Shown: positions 1 to 6,906 of the stretch, piece after piece
Layout of the letters: every line of letters starts with the position of its first letter
Numbering within the stretch: position 1 is the first letter of the stretch
Assembly (NCBI RefSeq): GCF_013283795.1
Contig: NZ_JABSOD010000007.1
Coordinates: 169,872 to 209,253 of the forward strand
DNA: 39,382 nucleotides
Direction: 5' to 3'
Source of the DNA: Rheinheimera lutimaris
GTDB taxonomy: Bacteria; Pseudomonadota; Gammaproteobacteria; Enterobacterales; Alteromonadaceae
Notes under the pieces: model-generated
Seen by the model: only the letters and a program-made list of their open reading frames with translations
The model's database searches: none
What the model was told of the DNA's origin: nothing
Program-made: the position numbers and the translations under genes

Positions 1-10
1 TGCCGCCATA

Positions 11-40
11 CTGTATTTTCATCACCGTCAGCGCTATAAT
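11..40 (+). promoter_or_regulatory. Candidate sigma-70 promoter of nadA
   Basis: A perfect TATAAT -10 box lies at 35-40, about 30 bases before the nadA start. The -35 is weak (CTGTAT at 11-16, 18-base spacer). The call rests mainly on the -10 box and its position. Confidence 0.5.
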
Positions 41-71
41 AACCGCCCTTTAATGCCAGCAGGTAAGCCCT

Positions 72-1130
72 ATGGAACAGACGTTGTATTTCACAGAGCA
101 AGACTTTGCCTTTCCGAAAAAACCATTGCCGTTAAGCAGTGACGAAAAGCAAGCCTACAAACACCGTATCAAAACGCTGTTACAGCAAAAAGACGCTGTG
201 CTGGTGGCGCATTACTATACTGATCCTGAAATACAAGCGCTGGCCGAAGAAACCGGCGGCTGCGTATCAGACTCATTGGAAATGGCCCGTTTTGGTAATG
301 AGCATCCGGCAAAAACGTTGATCGTTGCCGGGGTAAAGTTTATGGGCGAAACCGCCAAAATTCTTACGCCAAACAAAACCGTATTAATGCCTACGCTGGA
401 AGCGACCTGCTCATTAGATTTAGGCTGCCCGGCCGAGCCGTTCTCAGCCTTTTGTGATGCGCACCCTGATAGGGTTGTGGTGGTATATGCCAATACCTCT
501 GCTGCGGTAAAAGCCCGCGCCGACTGGGTGGTTACCTCATCTATCGCGCTGGATGTAGTAGATTACCTGGACAGCCAGGGTAAAAAAATTCTCTGGGGCC
601 CGGATAAGCACCTGGGTGCTTGGGTACAAAAGCAAACCGGTGCCGACATGCTGCTGTGGAATGCCGCCTGTATCGTGCATGACGAGTTTAAAGCCAATGC
701 TTTGGTTGAGCTGAAAAAACAGTATCCGGACGCCGCCGTGCTGGTGCATCCTGAATCACCGGACAGTGTAGTACAGTTAGCCGACGCAGTAGGCTCTACC
801 AGTCAACTGATTAAAGCCAGCCAAACGCTGCCTAATAACACCTTTATTGTGGCAACTGACAAGGGCATTTTTTATAAGATGCAGCAGCAGATGCCGGATA
901 AGACCTTTATTGAAGCTCCAACCGGCGGTAACGGCGCAACATGCCGCAGCTGCGCCCATTGCCCCTGGATGGCAATGAACGGCTTAAAAGCGATTGAGGC
1001 GGCGCTGACAGACACTAACGGCCATGAGATCTTCGTCGATGCCGCCCAGCGTGAAAAAGCCTTAGTACCACTTAACCGCATGCTGAACTTTGCAAAAGAG
1101 CTGAAAATGCAGGTAAAAGGCAACGCTTAA
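72..1130 (+). CDS. nadA: Quinolinate synthase NadA
   Basis: Condenses iminoaspartate (made by NadB) with dihydroxyacetone phosphate to give quinolinate, in de novo NAD synthesis in the cytoplasm. The 352-residue length fits the family. The cysteines expected to hold the 4Fe-4S cluster are visible at C113, C200 and C297, the last within a CRSCAHC motif (291-297), matching the E. coli numbering. The N-terminal [10 protein letters not shown] motif (46-55) is the family hallmark. The start is the ATG just after a purine-rich AGCAGG stretch. The gene stands alone: a tRNA-Ser follows and nadB is not in the window. An 8-bp hairpin (1140-1165) lies just past the stop but has no clear T tract. Confidence 0.97.
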   Translation: MEQTLYFTEQDFAFPKKPLPLSSDEKQAYKHRIKTLLQQKDAVLVAHYYTDPEIQALAEETGGCVSDSLEMARFGNEHPAKTLIVAGVKFMGETAKILTPNKTVLMPTLEATCSLDLGCPAEPFSAFCDAHPDRVVVVYANTSAAVKARADWVVTSSIALDVVDYLDSQGKKILWGPDKHLGAWVQKQTGADMLLWNAACIVHDEFKANALVELKKQYPDAAVLVHPESPDSVVQLADAVGSTSQLIKASQTLPNNTFIVATDKGIFYKMQQQMPDKTFIEAPTGGNGATCRSCAHCPWMAMNGLKAIEAALTDTNGHEIFVDAAQREKALVPLNRMLNFAKELKMQVKGNA

Positions 1131-1192
1131 TGTGCTTTTCGCCTGATATGTATAAAAATCAGGCGGAAGCAAAGCGCAATCACATATAACAG

Positions 1193-1221
1193 TTGCAGCA
1201 CGGCAGGAATTTCCCTAGTAT
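1193..1221 (+). promoter_or_regulatory. Promoter of the tRNA-Ser gene
   Basis: TTGCAG (-35, 1193-1198) and TAGTAT (-10, 1216-1221) are separated by 17 bases, about 25 bases before the mature tRNA. A GC-rich discriminator (GCCGCGC) follows, as in stringently controlled stable RNA promoters. The growth-rate control is inferred from family behaviour. Confidence 0.6.
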
Positions 1222-1245
1222 AGCCGCGCTTGCAACGCAAGTTCC

Positions 1246-1335
1246 GGAGAGATGGCTGAGTGGCTGAAGGCGCACGCCTGGAAAGTGTGTTTAGGTTAAC
1301 CCCTAACGAGGGTTCGAATCCCTCTCTCTCCGCCA
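1246..1335 (+). tRNA. tRNA-Ser (anticodon GGA)
   Basis: The 7-bp acceptor stem GGAGAGA (1246-1252) pairs with TCTCTCC (1325-1331), followed by discriminator G and an encoded CCA (1333-1335). The anticodon stem CACGC/GTGTG closes the loop CTGGAAA, giving anticodon GGA at 1280-1282 (reads UCC/UCU). A long variable arm follows, as expected for a class II serine tRNA, then a canonical GGTTCGAATCC T arm. Length is 90 nt. The 3' end of this gene is echoed twice downstream (see 1384-1659). Confidence 0.97.
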
Positions 1336-1344
1336 GATTAAAAT

Positions 1345-1380
1345 AAAAAACCCGAGCCAAAAGCTCGGGTTTTTTATTTT
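1345..1380 (+). terminator. Rho-independent terminator of tRNA-Ser
   Basis: Stem CCCGAGC (1351-1357), loop CAAAA, stem GCTCGGG (1363-1369), then a run of six T. An A run precedes it, so it could act in both directions. Confidence 0.9.
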
Positions 1381-1383
1381 AAC

Positions 1384-1508
1384 GCGGTGAGCGAGGTCTT
1401 GGTTCGAACCCTGAGTTCGACCAACTTGTCAGGAACAAGTTGGAACGCACTTTAGTGCGGCCCCGAAGGGGTGGAGGGCAGGAAGCCCGGAATAATCCCT
1501 CTCTCGGC
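1384..1508 (+). repeat. tRNA-Ser-linked hairpin module, copy A
   Basis: About 125 nt made of five consecutive small hairpins: CGAAC/GTTCG (1405-1419), CCAACTTGT/ACAAGTTGG with loop CAGGA (1421-1443), CGCAC/GTGCG with loop TTTA (1446-1459), CCCC/GGGG with loop GAA (1461-1471) and GGGC/GCCC with loop AGGAA (1476-1488). It ends in AATCCCTCTCTCGGC, nearly the 3' end of the tRNA-Ser just upstream. Copy B has the same order of hairpins and loops but different stem sequences. No open reading frame is credible here. Function is unknown; a structured RNA or the remains of a small element inserted at the tRNA 3' end are both possible. Confidence 0.8.
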
Positions 1509-1509
1509 T

Positions 1510-1528
1510 AAAAGCGTGGGCCTTTGTC
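1510..1528 (+). repeat. Orphan right half of a terminator (19-nt duplicate of 2120-2138)
   Basis: The 19 bases AAAAGCGTGGGCCTTTGTC are identical to the loop and right arm of the complete terminator at 2105-2137, but the matching left arm is absent. The segment sits between hairpin modules A and B, directly after a copy of the tRNA-Ser 3' end. Confidence 0.75.
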
Positions 1529-1534
1529 ATTTAT

Positions 1535-1659
1535 GCGTCGAGACAGAGGATTTGATGAGAACCCTTCGGTTCGACAAAACGGCAGGATAGCCGTTTTGCA
1601 TGGCTTTGCCACCCGCAGGGCCAGCGCCATGGATGGCGCGAGTGAATCCCTCTCCCGGC
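1535..1659 (+). repeat. tRNA-Ser-linked hairpin module, copy B
   Basis: Same architecture as copy A: GAACC/GGTTC (1559-1572), CAAAACGGC/GCCGTTTTG with loop AGGATA (1575-1598), TGGC/GCCA with loop TTT (1601-1611), CCC/GGG with loop GCA (1612-1620) and GCGCCA/TGGCGC with loop TGGA (1624-1639). It also ends in a tRNA-Ser-like AATCCCTCTCCCGGC. The shared lead-in is GCG..GAG..GAGG, and GTTCGAC precedes hairpin 2 in both copies. Stems differ from copy A yet stay paired, which looks like compensatory change. Confidence 0.8.
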
Positions 1660-1684
1660 AATAAAGTGAGCTTTTTTAATTGCC
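1657..1684 (+). terminator. Terminator-like hairpin after module B
   Basis: GGCAAT (1657-1662) pairs with ATTGCC (1679-1684), and AAAG/CTTT pair inside around loop TGAG. Six T (1672-1677) lie in the right arm. The structure is imperfect. The rest of the gap up to 1823 is AT-rich with no further feature recognised. Confidence 0.4.
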
Positions 1685-1823
1685 CGATACCTGCAGTTTT
1701 ATAGCGGCTCTAAGTTACAGAAAGATAATTACGTGACATTTTTGCGTGTATCAGGTTATCTTCGTGTTTGCCTGTTTGTAATTTGCGTGATTAACGCAAT
1801 TGTTATCATAAAGGGAACGCAAG

Positions 1824-2066
1824 ATGAGATTGATGGTATGTAGCTTTTTAGTTTTGCTCGGCGGTTGTGCCTCACAGCAGCAAGTTACCGGCTTTGAACA
1901 AGATATGATGAGTGAGATTGATTGCCCTGGCGGTGTCGAGCATAGTTATGACACAACAATTTTCAGTTCGGATGAGCCACAGAATGTTGGCAAGACCAAG
2001 GTGAATACAAAGTGCCGGCAAATTGATATGCGATCTGATTTGGAAAAGCAGCAAGGCAAAAGATGA
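1824..2066 (+). CDS. Small predicted lipoprotein, function unknown
   Basis: An 80-residue protein with a lipoprotein signal peptide: a short charged start, a hydrophobic stretch and the lipobox LGGC with the acylated Cys at residue 15. The mature part is short and polar, with two further cysteines (C34 and C64) that could form a disulfide. AAAGGGAA lies just upstream of the ATG as a plausible ribosome binding site. I do not recognise the family. It ends at a strong bidirectional terminator shared with the convergent oxygenase gene. Confidence 0.7.
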   Translation: MRLMVCSFLVLLGGCASQQQVTGFEQDMMSEIDCPGGVEHSYDTTIFSSDEPQNVGKTKVNTKCRQIDMRSDLEKQQGKR

Positions 2067-2104
2067 GATTTGAATAGCCGTGTGCTGCTCGGATATTGCT
2101 GATA

Positions 2105-2137
2105 ACAAAGGCCCACGCCAAAAGCGTGGGCCTTTGT
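2105..2137. terminator. Bidirectional terminator between convergent genes
   Basis: A 14-bp perfect stem (ACAAAGGCCCACGC, 2105-2118, with its complement at 2124-2137) around loop CAAAA. It separates the lipoprotein gene from the minus-strand oxygenase gene, whose stop codon is at 2140. Confidence 0.9.
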
Positions 2138-2139
2138 CG

Positions 2140-2826
2140 TTACTCTGACCAATACCAACTGGTGACGTTATAGCGATACTGCTGTGTATGTTCAGTTGTT
2201 ACGGCTTTTACCCAATGTTCAGAGCCGGGGGACGAGGGATCAAACAGTACGCAGCGGTTATACAATGGCGCGATGCTAACAGCGTTGTTTGCTGTACCGG
2301 TAAATACTAATTCGCCACCGTAGTTGGCTTGCCAGTCTTTATTTAAATACAACAGCATACATACCTCTCTTCCCGGCGAGTCATCCGCATGTTGATTCAC
2401 AAAGTCAGCAGCACCGAGGCGAAAATAATTGCTGTTAATATCGGGGTTGGCCACGTTGATATCGGTTAACGACACTTTAAAGATACGCGATAACAGAGAC
2501 ATAAATTCTTCGCCGCGCAAAAATGCCAAAAACTCCGCCGCAATATTGCCGCCAGCGCCCGACGCAGGGCGTTGCCACACATCGCGCTGCACGAAGCGCT
2601 GCTTTTTCCGGGTTTTTTGCCACTTAATGTCGTCGACATACAAAGCTGAGTAGGTATGCTGCTGGGTTTGCCAGCCCTTGTCTTGCTGCAAAATATCACA
2701 GACAGCATCAAGTTTGGTGTGAGCAAATAAATTATCAATAACGACATGACTAGGGCCGCAGCGCAATAACGCCTTTCGATAGGTGCGTATCGCAGAGTCG
2801 GTGATCTGCTCGTTGTTCAGCCACAT
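2140..2826 (-). CDS. 2-oxoglutarate/Fe(II)-dependent oxygenase, prolyl 4-hydroxylase-like
   Basis: A predicted cytoplasmic hydroxylase using Fe(II), O2 and 2-oxoglutarate; the substrate is unknown. The double-stranded beta-helix core lies in the C-terminal half. The metal triad is visible as H146-x-D148 (motif QHADD) and H204 (motif SEHWV), and R218 is a good candidate for binding the 2-oxoglutarate carboxylate. The GGELVF motif (170-175) is typical of this fold. The N-terminal 100 residues match no domain I recognise. Length is 228 residues. No strong ribosome binding site precedes the ATG. No neighbour suggests a substrate. Confidence 0.82.
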   Translation of the reverse strand: MWLNNEQITDSAIRTYRKALLRCGPSHVVIDNLFAHTKLDAVCDILQQDKGWQTQQHTYSALYVDDIKWQKTRKKQRFVQRDVWQRPASGAGGNIAAEFLAFLRGEEFMSLLSRIFKVSLTDINVANPDINSNYFRLGAADFVNQHADDSPGREVCMLLYLNKDWQANYGGELVFTGTANNAVSIAPLYNRCVLFDPSSPGSEHWVKAVTTEHTQQYRYNVTSWYWSE

Positions 2827-2945
2827 TAAAACGACTCACTTATAAGGTTAGCTGGCGAATTAAAGTTCTGATTATACGTTATTTTACAAAGGATTTATGC
2901 CTGTGCATTGTGGTAGATACTCGTCCGCTGCAGCTGATTTTCTGC

Positions 2946-2996
2946 CGGTGTACACCGCAAAATCTTTTTAACTGATTGCGCTGATAAATAGCGCAA
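2946..2996. other. Palindrome and hairpin in an intergenic stretch
   Basis: The gap 2827-3103 holds a 12-bp palindrome CGGTGTACACCG (2946-2957), which could be a dimeric regulator site. It also holds a 7-bp hairpin TTGCGCT/AGCGCAA (2976-2996) around loop GATAAAT. No gene or T-tract terminator was found in the rest of the gap. Confidence 0.4.
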
Positions 2997-3103
2997 GGTT
3001 CAGCTACTGCTCAGTTTGCCTGTCTTATGCTTAGCCTGTATTCGCGGTTTTCGTACTGTAAGTGAGTGCTGACCCGCTGCCGTTTTTAATGCAGGAGTTC
3101 GTT

Positions 3104-3295
3104 ATGAGTGCCGTTAAACAAAGCCATATACAACAGCAACGTTTTTTCTTTCAACAGCAAAAAACCGTTGATTTAACCCAGCAAGAGCGTCAGGCACTGA
3201 GCCTGGTGTGGACTGACAACAGCGACGCTACGCAGAATAAGGCCAGCCGTCGTGACAGCGATACTTCATACTGTGCGGTACTGGGTTATAACTAA
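3104..3295 (+). CDS. Small protein of unknown function
   Basis: A 63-residue protein, rich in Gln and charged residues, with no signal peptide or membrane segment. The ATG at 3104 was preferred over an upstream GTG at 3062 because GCAGGAG sits seven bases before it. Residues 7-22 are Gln/Phe rich and the C-terminal third is Ser/Asp/Asn rich and probably disordered. I do not recognise a family. It converges on yjjX with only two bases between stop codons. Confidence 0.5.
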   Translation: MSAVKQSHIQQQRFFFQQQKTVDLTQQERQALSLVWTDNSDATQNKASRRDSDTSYCAVLGYN

Positions 3296-3297
3296 GT

Positions 3298-3816
3298 TTA
3301 TTGCGTAAACAGCTGTGGTTGAATAAAGGGGATCATCGCCAGAATAATGGCTTGCTGGTATACGCCGGAGCGTGTCAGCAGATGGTTAGTCAGCATGGCG
3401 ATCGCGCCACCTTGTTGTTTCACATTATGTTGCGCGAACATGCGATCTATTACGTCGCCCAGTTCTTCGCCCTGCTGTATTGCCATGAGTGCAGCAGGCG
3501 GCAGCGGTAAACTGGCAGAGCGGGTTTTACTAAGCCTGCCCTGATGCGATATGGCAATCCAAGCGAAGCTGCAGTCGCCGTCCAGGCCGGCTTCCAGCGC
3601 AACATAATAATCTGCACCCGGCGCGGCAGCTGCAACTGCCTGCAGCCGGTTCAGTGCCCCCTGTAAGGTTTCTTCACTGCTCATTGGCTGGGCAGACACG
3701 CCGGACTCTGTACTTTGACCACTGCACTGCAGTGTTTGGCCGGTAAATATTTGTGCTAAGGCGTCTTGTACGGCGCGTATCTTGGCCGGATTAGCGGAAG
3801 CGACCACTACTTTCAT
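3298..3816 (-). CDS. yjjX: Inosine/xanthosine triphosphatase (YjjX/DUF84 family)
   Basis: Hydrolyses non-canonical purine nucleoside triphosphates (ITP, XTP), keeping deaminated nucleotides out of RNA and DNA; cytoplasmic. At 172 residues it has the usual length. The N-terminal VVVASANPAKIRAV stretch is the nucleotide-binding start typical of the family, and the central ADYYVALEAGLDG segment holds the expected acidic residues. It is monocistronic on the minus strand. Confidence 0.9.
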   Translation of the reverse strand: MKVVVASANPAKIRAVQDALAQIFTGQTLQCSGQSTESGVSAQPMSSEETLQGALNRLQAVAAAAPGADYYVALEAGLDGDCSFAWIAISHQGRLSKTRSASLPLPPAALMAIQQGEELGDVIDRMFAQHNVKQQGGAIAMLTNHLLTRSGVYQQAIILAMIPFIQPQLFTQ

Positions 3817-3924
3817 CTGTATTCTCTTTATTCATTTGTACCTGCCCAGCATAACCCGAATTAGCCGGTGACTGAAGCCGGAGCTTGCCCATAAGCGCTT
3901 AGCTGATTAGAATCTGCGCCACTA

Positions 3925-3988
3925 TACTGTGGTTCTGTACTGCTTTGGTTTTACAATGCTTTGGTTTTGTAAGGTTTTGGTTTATCAG
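3925..3988. repeat. Four degenerate 16-nt tandem repeats
   Basis: TGCTTTGGTTTTACAA (3941-3956) and TGCTTTGGTTTTGTAA (3957-3972) differ at two positions. A third, more diverged unit follows (3973-3988) and a weaker one precedes (3925-3940). They lie 30 to 90 bases upstream of the DUF445 gene. The function could be regulatory or simple slippage. Confidence 0.6.
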
Positions 3989-4017
3989 AGCTCAGGGTTT
4001 ATCAAATTGAGGCAGGC

Positions 4018-4725
4018 ATGAATAAAAATGTTGTAACAAATGGGATTGCCGCGTTAGTTACGCTGGCAGGTTGGTATTTACAGCAACCATTGCTGTTAAG
4101 TGTAGGGTTATTCGCCTTGTCCGGTGCATTAACCAACTGGTTGGCCGTGCATATGTTGTTTGAAAAAGTGCCGCTGTTATATGGTTCGGGTGTTATACCG
4201 GCGCGGTTTGAAGAGTTTAAAAGCGGCATTTACCAGTTAGTTATGACACAGTTTTTCAGCAGCGATAATATTGATCGTTTTTTGGCTGACAAACAGCAAC
4301 AGCACAGCCACACCTTTGACTTTACGCCGGTAATTGAGCAAAGCGATCTGTCGCCGGCGTTTGACTCGTTGTTAAAGGTGGTAGAGCAATCTTCGTTTGG
4401 CACTATGCTGGGTATGTTTGGCGGCAGTGCGGCGCTGTTGCCGTTAAAAGAACCGTTTATCAGTAAGTTAAAGAGTGCTCTGACAGAGATATCGCAAACA
4501 GATGAATTTAATCAGCTGGTGTTGGCGCAGCTGGATAAACCTGAACAGCTGGAGGGGATCCGCAGCCAGGTCGACGTTATAGTGCAGCAGCGCTTAACTG
4601 AGCTGACACCCGCACTGGTAAAAGACATTATTCAGCAGATGATCCGCCGGCATTTAGGCTGGCTGGTAGTGTGGGGCGGCGTATTTGGCGGCCTTATTGG
4701 CTTGCTGGCGGCGTTTGTTCAGTAA
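4018..4725 (+). CDS. DUF445 family membrane protein
   Basis: A 235-residue inner-membrane protein. Two hydrophobic segments lie near the N terminus (about 7-45), including the conserved GALTNWLAVHMLF motif. A polar, helix-rich middle follows, then one more membrane segment at 214-234. This membrane ends plus soluble middle plan is typical of DUF445 proteins, whose function is not established. The ATG follows a GAGGCAGGC ribosome binding site. Four short tandem repeats lie in the upstream region. Confidence 0.8.
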   Translation: MNKNVVTNGIAALVTLAGWYLQQPLLLSVGLFALSGALTNWLAVHMLFEKVPLLYGSGVIPARFEEFKSGIYQLVMTQFFSSDNIDRFLADKQQQHSHTFDFTPVIEQSDLSPAFDSLLKVVEQSSFGTMLGMFGGSAALLPLKEPFISKLKSALTEISQTDEFNQLVLAQLDKPEQLEGIRSQVDVIVQQRLTELTPALVKDIIQQMIRRHLGWLVVWGGVFGGLIGLLAAFVQ

Positions 4726-4738
4726 GTTGATTATGTGA

Positions 4739-4762
4739 AAAGCGCGGCTTGAGCCGCGCTTT
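4739..4762. terminator. Bidirectional terminator
   Basis: A 10-bp stem AAAGCGCGGC (4739-4748) and GCCGCGCTTT (4753-4762) around loop TTGA, placed between the convergent DUF445 and dipeptidase genes. Confidence 0.85.
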
Positions 4763-4786
4763 ACTGTTATTTCTGCGGAATAGTGT

Positions 4787-5983
4787 TTAGCCGGCTGACT
4801 GCCGTGCGGCGTATTGTTCCACTTCACGCCATACACGCAAAAAGTTACCCGACAGAATTTTTTCGATATCGGCTTCGCTGTAGCCGCGCTGCAGCAAACC
4901 GTCGATTAAATTCGGGTAGCTGGCAACGTCTTTTAAGCCTACCGGTAGTGAGTCACCCACGCCGTCGTAGTCTGATCCGATACCCACGTAATTAATACCT
5001 ACCAGTTTTACCACGTGGTCAATATGATCCAGCACGGTGTCTAATGTCGCAAAGGGATAAGGGTTTTTCTTGCGAAACTCCAGTTCAAACGCGGCATCAT
5101 CTGCTACGCCGGCTTGCTTTGCTGCTGCTTTACGCAGTGCGCCATATTGGTTGGCCATTTGTGTAACAAAAGAGGAACCAAAATTAATCTGTACCACGCC
5201 GCCGTTTTTCGCCAGCGCTTTAATCATGTCATCATCCATATTGCGCTCAAAGCCCGGGGTATAACTGCGCAGTGATGAATGCGAGGCGATAACCGGTACC
5301 TTACTCAGCGCTACCGTTTGATAAAAGGCATCATCTGATACATGTGAGATATCAATCATCATGCCGATATTGTTCATCGCCACCACCAGCTCTTTGCCAA
5401 ACGGGCTTAAGCCATTCCAGCGCCGGCGTAAATCGTAGCTGGAGTCAGCGATATGGTTGCTCTCAGAGTGTGACAACGTAATGTAACGGATGCCGCGTTG
5501 ATAAAAATGCTGCAGGTTTTCCAGCTTACCGGCTATCGGTGTGCCGTTTTCCATCCCCAGTGCCAGCGAGACTTTAGCGCTGCCAAATTGGTCCAGCACA
5601 TCTTGTGTACTGTAAGCCATTGCGAATTTATCCGGTGCACGTCCTACCAGTGCTTCCATGTTATCAATCAGTTGGTTTGCCAACTGATAACCACCGCCAC
5701 TGCGCTCATACGACGCCGGAATGTAAATAGACATAAAGGGGGCATTTAAGCCGCCGGCTTGGGCGCGCGGATAATCAAACTCGCCGCGCTTTGTTGCCAC
5801 GGTAACGTCTTCCCAGTCTTTGTGCAGCCGGTAAGGCACATCGATATGGGTGTCGATAACAATGTGTTGCTGTGCCAGTTGTTGCGCCCGCTGAGCCGTG
5901 GTTAATTGTGTATTGGTGCTGCTGCAGGCGTTTAAGGTGGCAGCGCAAAGCAGGGTAAGTGAAAGAGTTGTTAGTTTATACAT
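4787..5983 (-). CDS. Membrane dipeptidase (peptidase M19), lipoprotein
   Basis: A zinc-dependent dipeptidase of the renal dipeptidase family, expected to cleave dipeptides in the periplasm while anchored by a lipid. The N terminus is a lipoprotein signal with lipobox LNAC and acylated C20. Metal-site motifs are visible: DTHIDVP (H46, D48), the bridging glutamate E145 in LGMENG, histidines in ITLSHSESN and IDISHVSDD, and ASHSSLR. GIGSDYDG near the end is also conserved. The 398-residue length fits. It is monocistronic, divergent from the CsbD gene. Confidence 0.92.
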   Translation of the reverse strand: MYKLTTLSLTLLCAATLNACSSTNTQLTTAQRAQQLAQQHIVIDTHIDVPYRLHKDWEDVTVATKRGEFDYPRAQAGGLNAPFMSIYIPASYERSGGGYQLANQLIDNMEALVGRAPDKFAMAYSTQDVLDQFGSAKVSLALGMENGTPIAGKLENLQHFYQRGIRYITLSHSESNHIADSSYDLRRRWNGLSPFGKELVVAMNNIGMMIDISHVSDDAFYQTVALSKVPVIASHSSLRSYTPGFERNMDDDMIKALAKNGGVVQINFGSSFVTQMANQYGALRKAAAKQAGVADDAAFELEFRKKNPYPFATLDTVLDHIDHVVKLVGINYVGIGSDYDGVGDSLPVGLKDVASYPNLIDGLLQRGYSEADIEKILSGNFLRVWREVEQYAARQSAG

Positions 5984-6100
5984 GTTAGCTTCTCTTATAA
6001 GGCCAGGGCGTTATATAACCAGCTTCAGCTATTAACAGCAAGGGCTGTCAGACCAGTTCGTTAATATATGCGGCTGCTAAACGCAGCGACTACACTTAGT

Positions 6101-6135
6101 CCGGCAGGTTTACCCTAGGGGTAATAGCCTGCCGG
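6101..6135. other. Long composite hairpin upstream of the CsbD gene
   Basis: The outer 8-bp stem CCGGCAGG (6101-6108)/CCTGCCGG (6128-6135) and the inner 6-bp stem TTACCC/GGGTAA close a TAG loop. It lies between the divergent dipeptidase and CsbD genes, about 70 bases before the CsbD start. No T tract follows on either strand, so it is not a standard terminator. It could be an operator or a leader RNA structure. Confidence 0.55.
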
Positions 6136-6206
6136 GTGGCCGGGCTGTAACGCTGAGCAAACGGCACCGGCTTAAGCGTGTTACTTAGAGATAAAGGAGT
6201 AATCGC

Positions 6207-6404
6207 ATGGGCTATAAATACTATGAAGGCAACTGGGGCGAAATGCGCGCCAGAGCAAAATTACAGTGGGACAAAGTTAGCTATGATGAGTTGGAGCAAA
6301 CCAAAGGTAACTTTGACGAGCTGGCTGATATTATTCAGGAACGTTATGGCCTGGACAGAGAGGATGCTATGGCGCAGGTAGAGGACTTTTTCAGCCGCTA
6401 CTGA
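6207..6404 (+). CDS. CsbD family stress-associated protein
   Basis: A 65-residue acidic, highly charged soluble protein. The family pattern is visible: an N-terminal Trp, an ARAKLQWDKVSYDELEQTKG segment (15-34), and ELADIIQERYGLDREDA (38-54) with the hallmark ERYG. CsbD-like proteins are commonly induced by general stress, but their biochemical role is not known. A strong AAAGGAG ribosome binding site (6193-6199) sets the start. The gene is monocistronic, with a hairpin terminator downstream. Confidence 0.85.
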   Translation: MGYKYYEGNWGEMRARAKLQWDKVSYDELEQTKGNFDELADIIQERYGLDREDAMAQVEDFFSRY

Positions 6405-6437
6405 GTGTTGTCATCACTATGTTTAACGTGTTTTTTG

Positions 6438-6476
6438 GCCGGCCCGGCAGTGGTTTACTGCCTGACCGGCTATTTT
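6438..6476 (+). terminator. Terminator after the CsbD gene
   Basis: An inner stem GGCAGT/ACTGCC (6446-6462) lies within an outer GCCGG/CCGGC (6438-6470), followed by a short T-rich TATTTTA. It is imperfect but well placed. Confidence 0.55.
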
Positions 6477-6515
6477 ACGCTAAACTGCCTGCCTGTTTTT
6501 TGCTGAGTTGTTATT

Positions 6516-6896
6516 ATGCGTACTATTAGTTTAGGCCTGTGCTTGTTTTTAACCTTTACCGCCGGCGCTGCCGTCGACCTTGAACAAACCATGAAGAACA
6601 TGGGCTTTCAGTTTAAGCAAGCAATCGAAATCACCGACAGCAATAAGCTACTACCGGTGTTGGATGAACTGATCATGCTAACGGGGCAGGCGAAGCAGGC
6701 ACAGTTTGCTGATGATAAGGCGGAGCAGTTTCGTCAGGGCCTGGCGCAGGTGCAAACAGAATTACAGTCAGCAAAGGCTGCGGCGCAGCGCGATGATATG
6801 GCCGCGGCACAACAACATTTACGCCGGGTAGAGGCATTGCGTAAGGAATATCACAAACAGCGAAAAGTCAGTATCTGGCAGTTATTGTTTGGCTAA
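6516..6896 (+). CDS. cybC: Soluble cytochrome b562, periplasmic
   Basis: A 126-residue precursor: a signal peptide of about 19 residues (cleavage near AGAA) and then a four-helix bundle. The two axial haem ligands of cytochrome b562 are present in the right places: M26, which is residue 7 of the mature chain (VDLEQTM), and H113 near the C terminus in RKEYHKQRK. The mature protein continues for about ten residues past the usual end, finishing in a hydrophobic WQLLFG tail. It is probably a periplasmic electron carrier; its partner is unknown here. It converges on the YebC-like gene across a terminator. Confidence 0.87.
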   Translation: MRTISLGLCLFLTFTAGAAVDLEQTMKNMGFQFKQAIEITDSNKLLPVLDELIMLTGQAKQAQFADDKAEQFRQGLAQVQTELQSAKAAAQRDDMAAAQQHLRRVEALRKEYHKQRKVSIWQLLFG

Positions 6897-6906
6897 GTGG
6901 CAATAA

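Noticed and set aside
1140..1165. Terminator of nadA
   Set aside because: A clean 8-bp hairpin is present but no T tract follows it on the plus strand.
1127..1360. A 77-codon minus-strand reading frame across the tRNA-Ser gene
   Set aside because: It is the antisense of the tRNA and its terminator; such frames are a common false gene prediction.
1384..1659. CRISPR array
   Set aside because: There are only two units, the conserved parts are loops and not continuous repeats, and no cas gene is nearby.
1401..1660. tRNA-like pieces (GGTTCGAACC and AATCCCTCTC) as further tRNA genes
   Set aside because: No acceptor 5' strand, D arm or anticodon arm can be built; only the 3' end is repeated.
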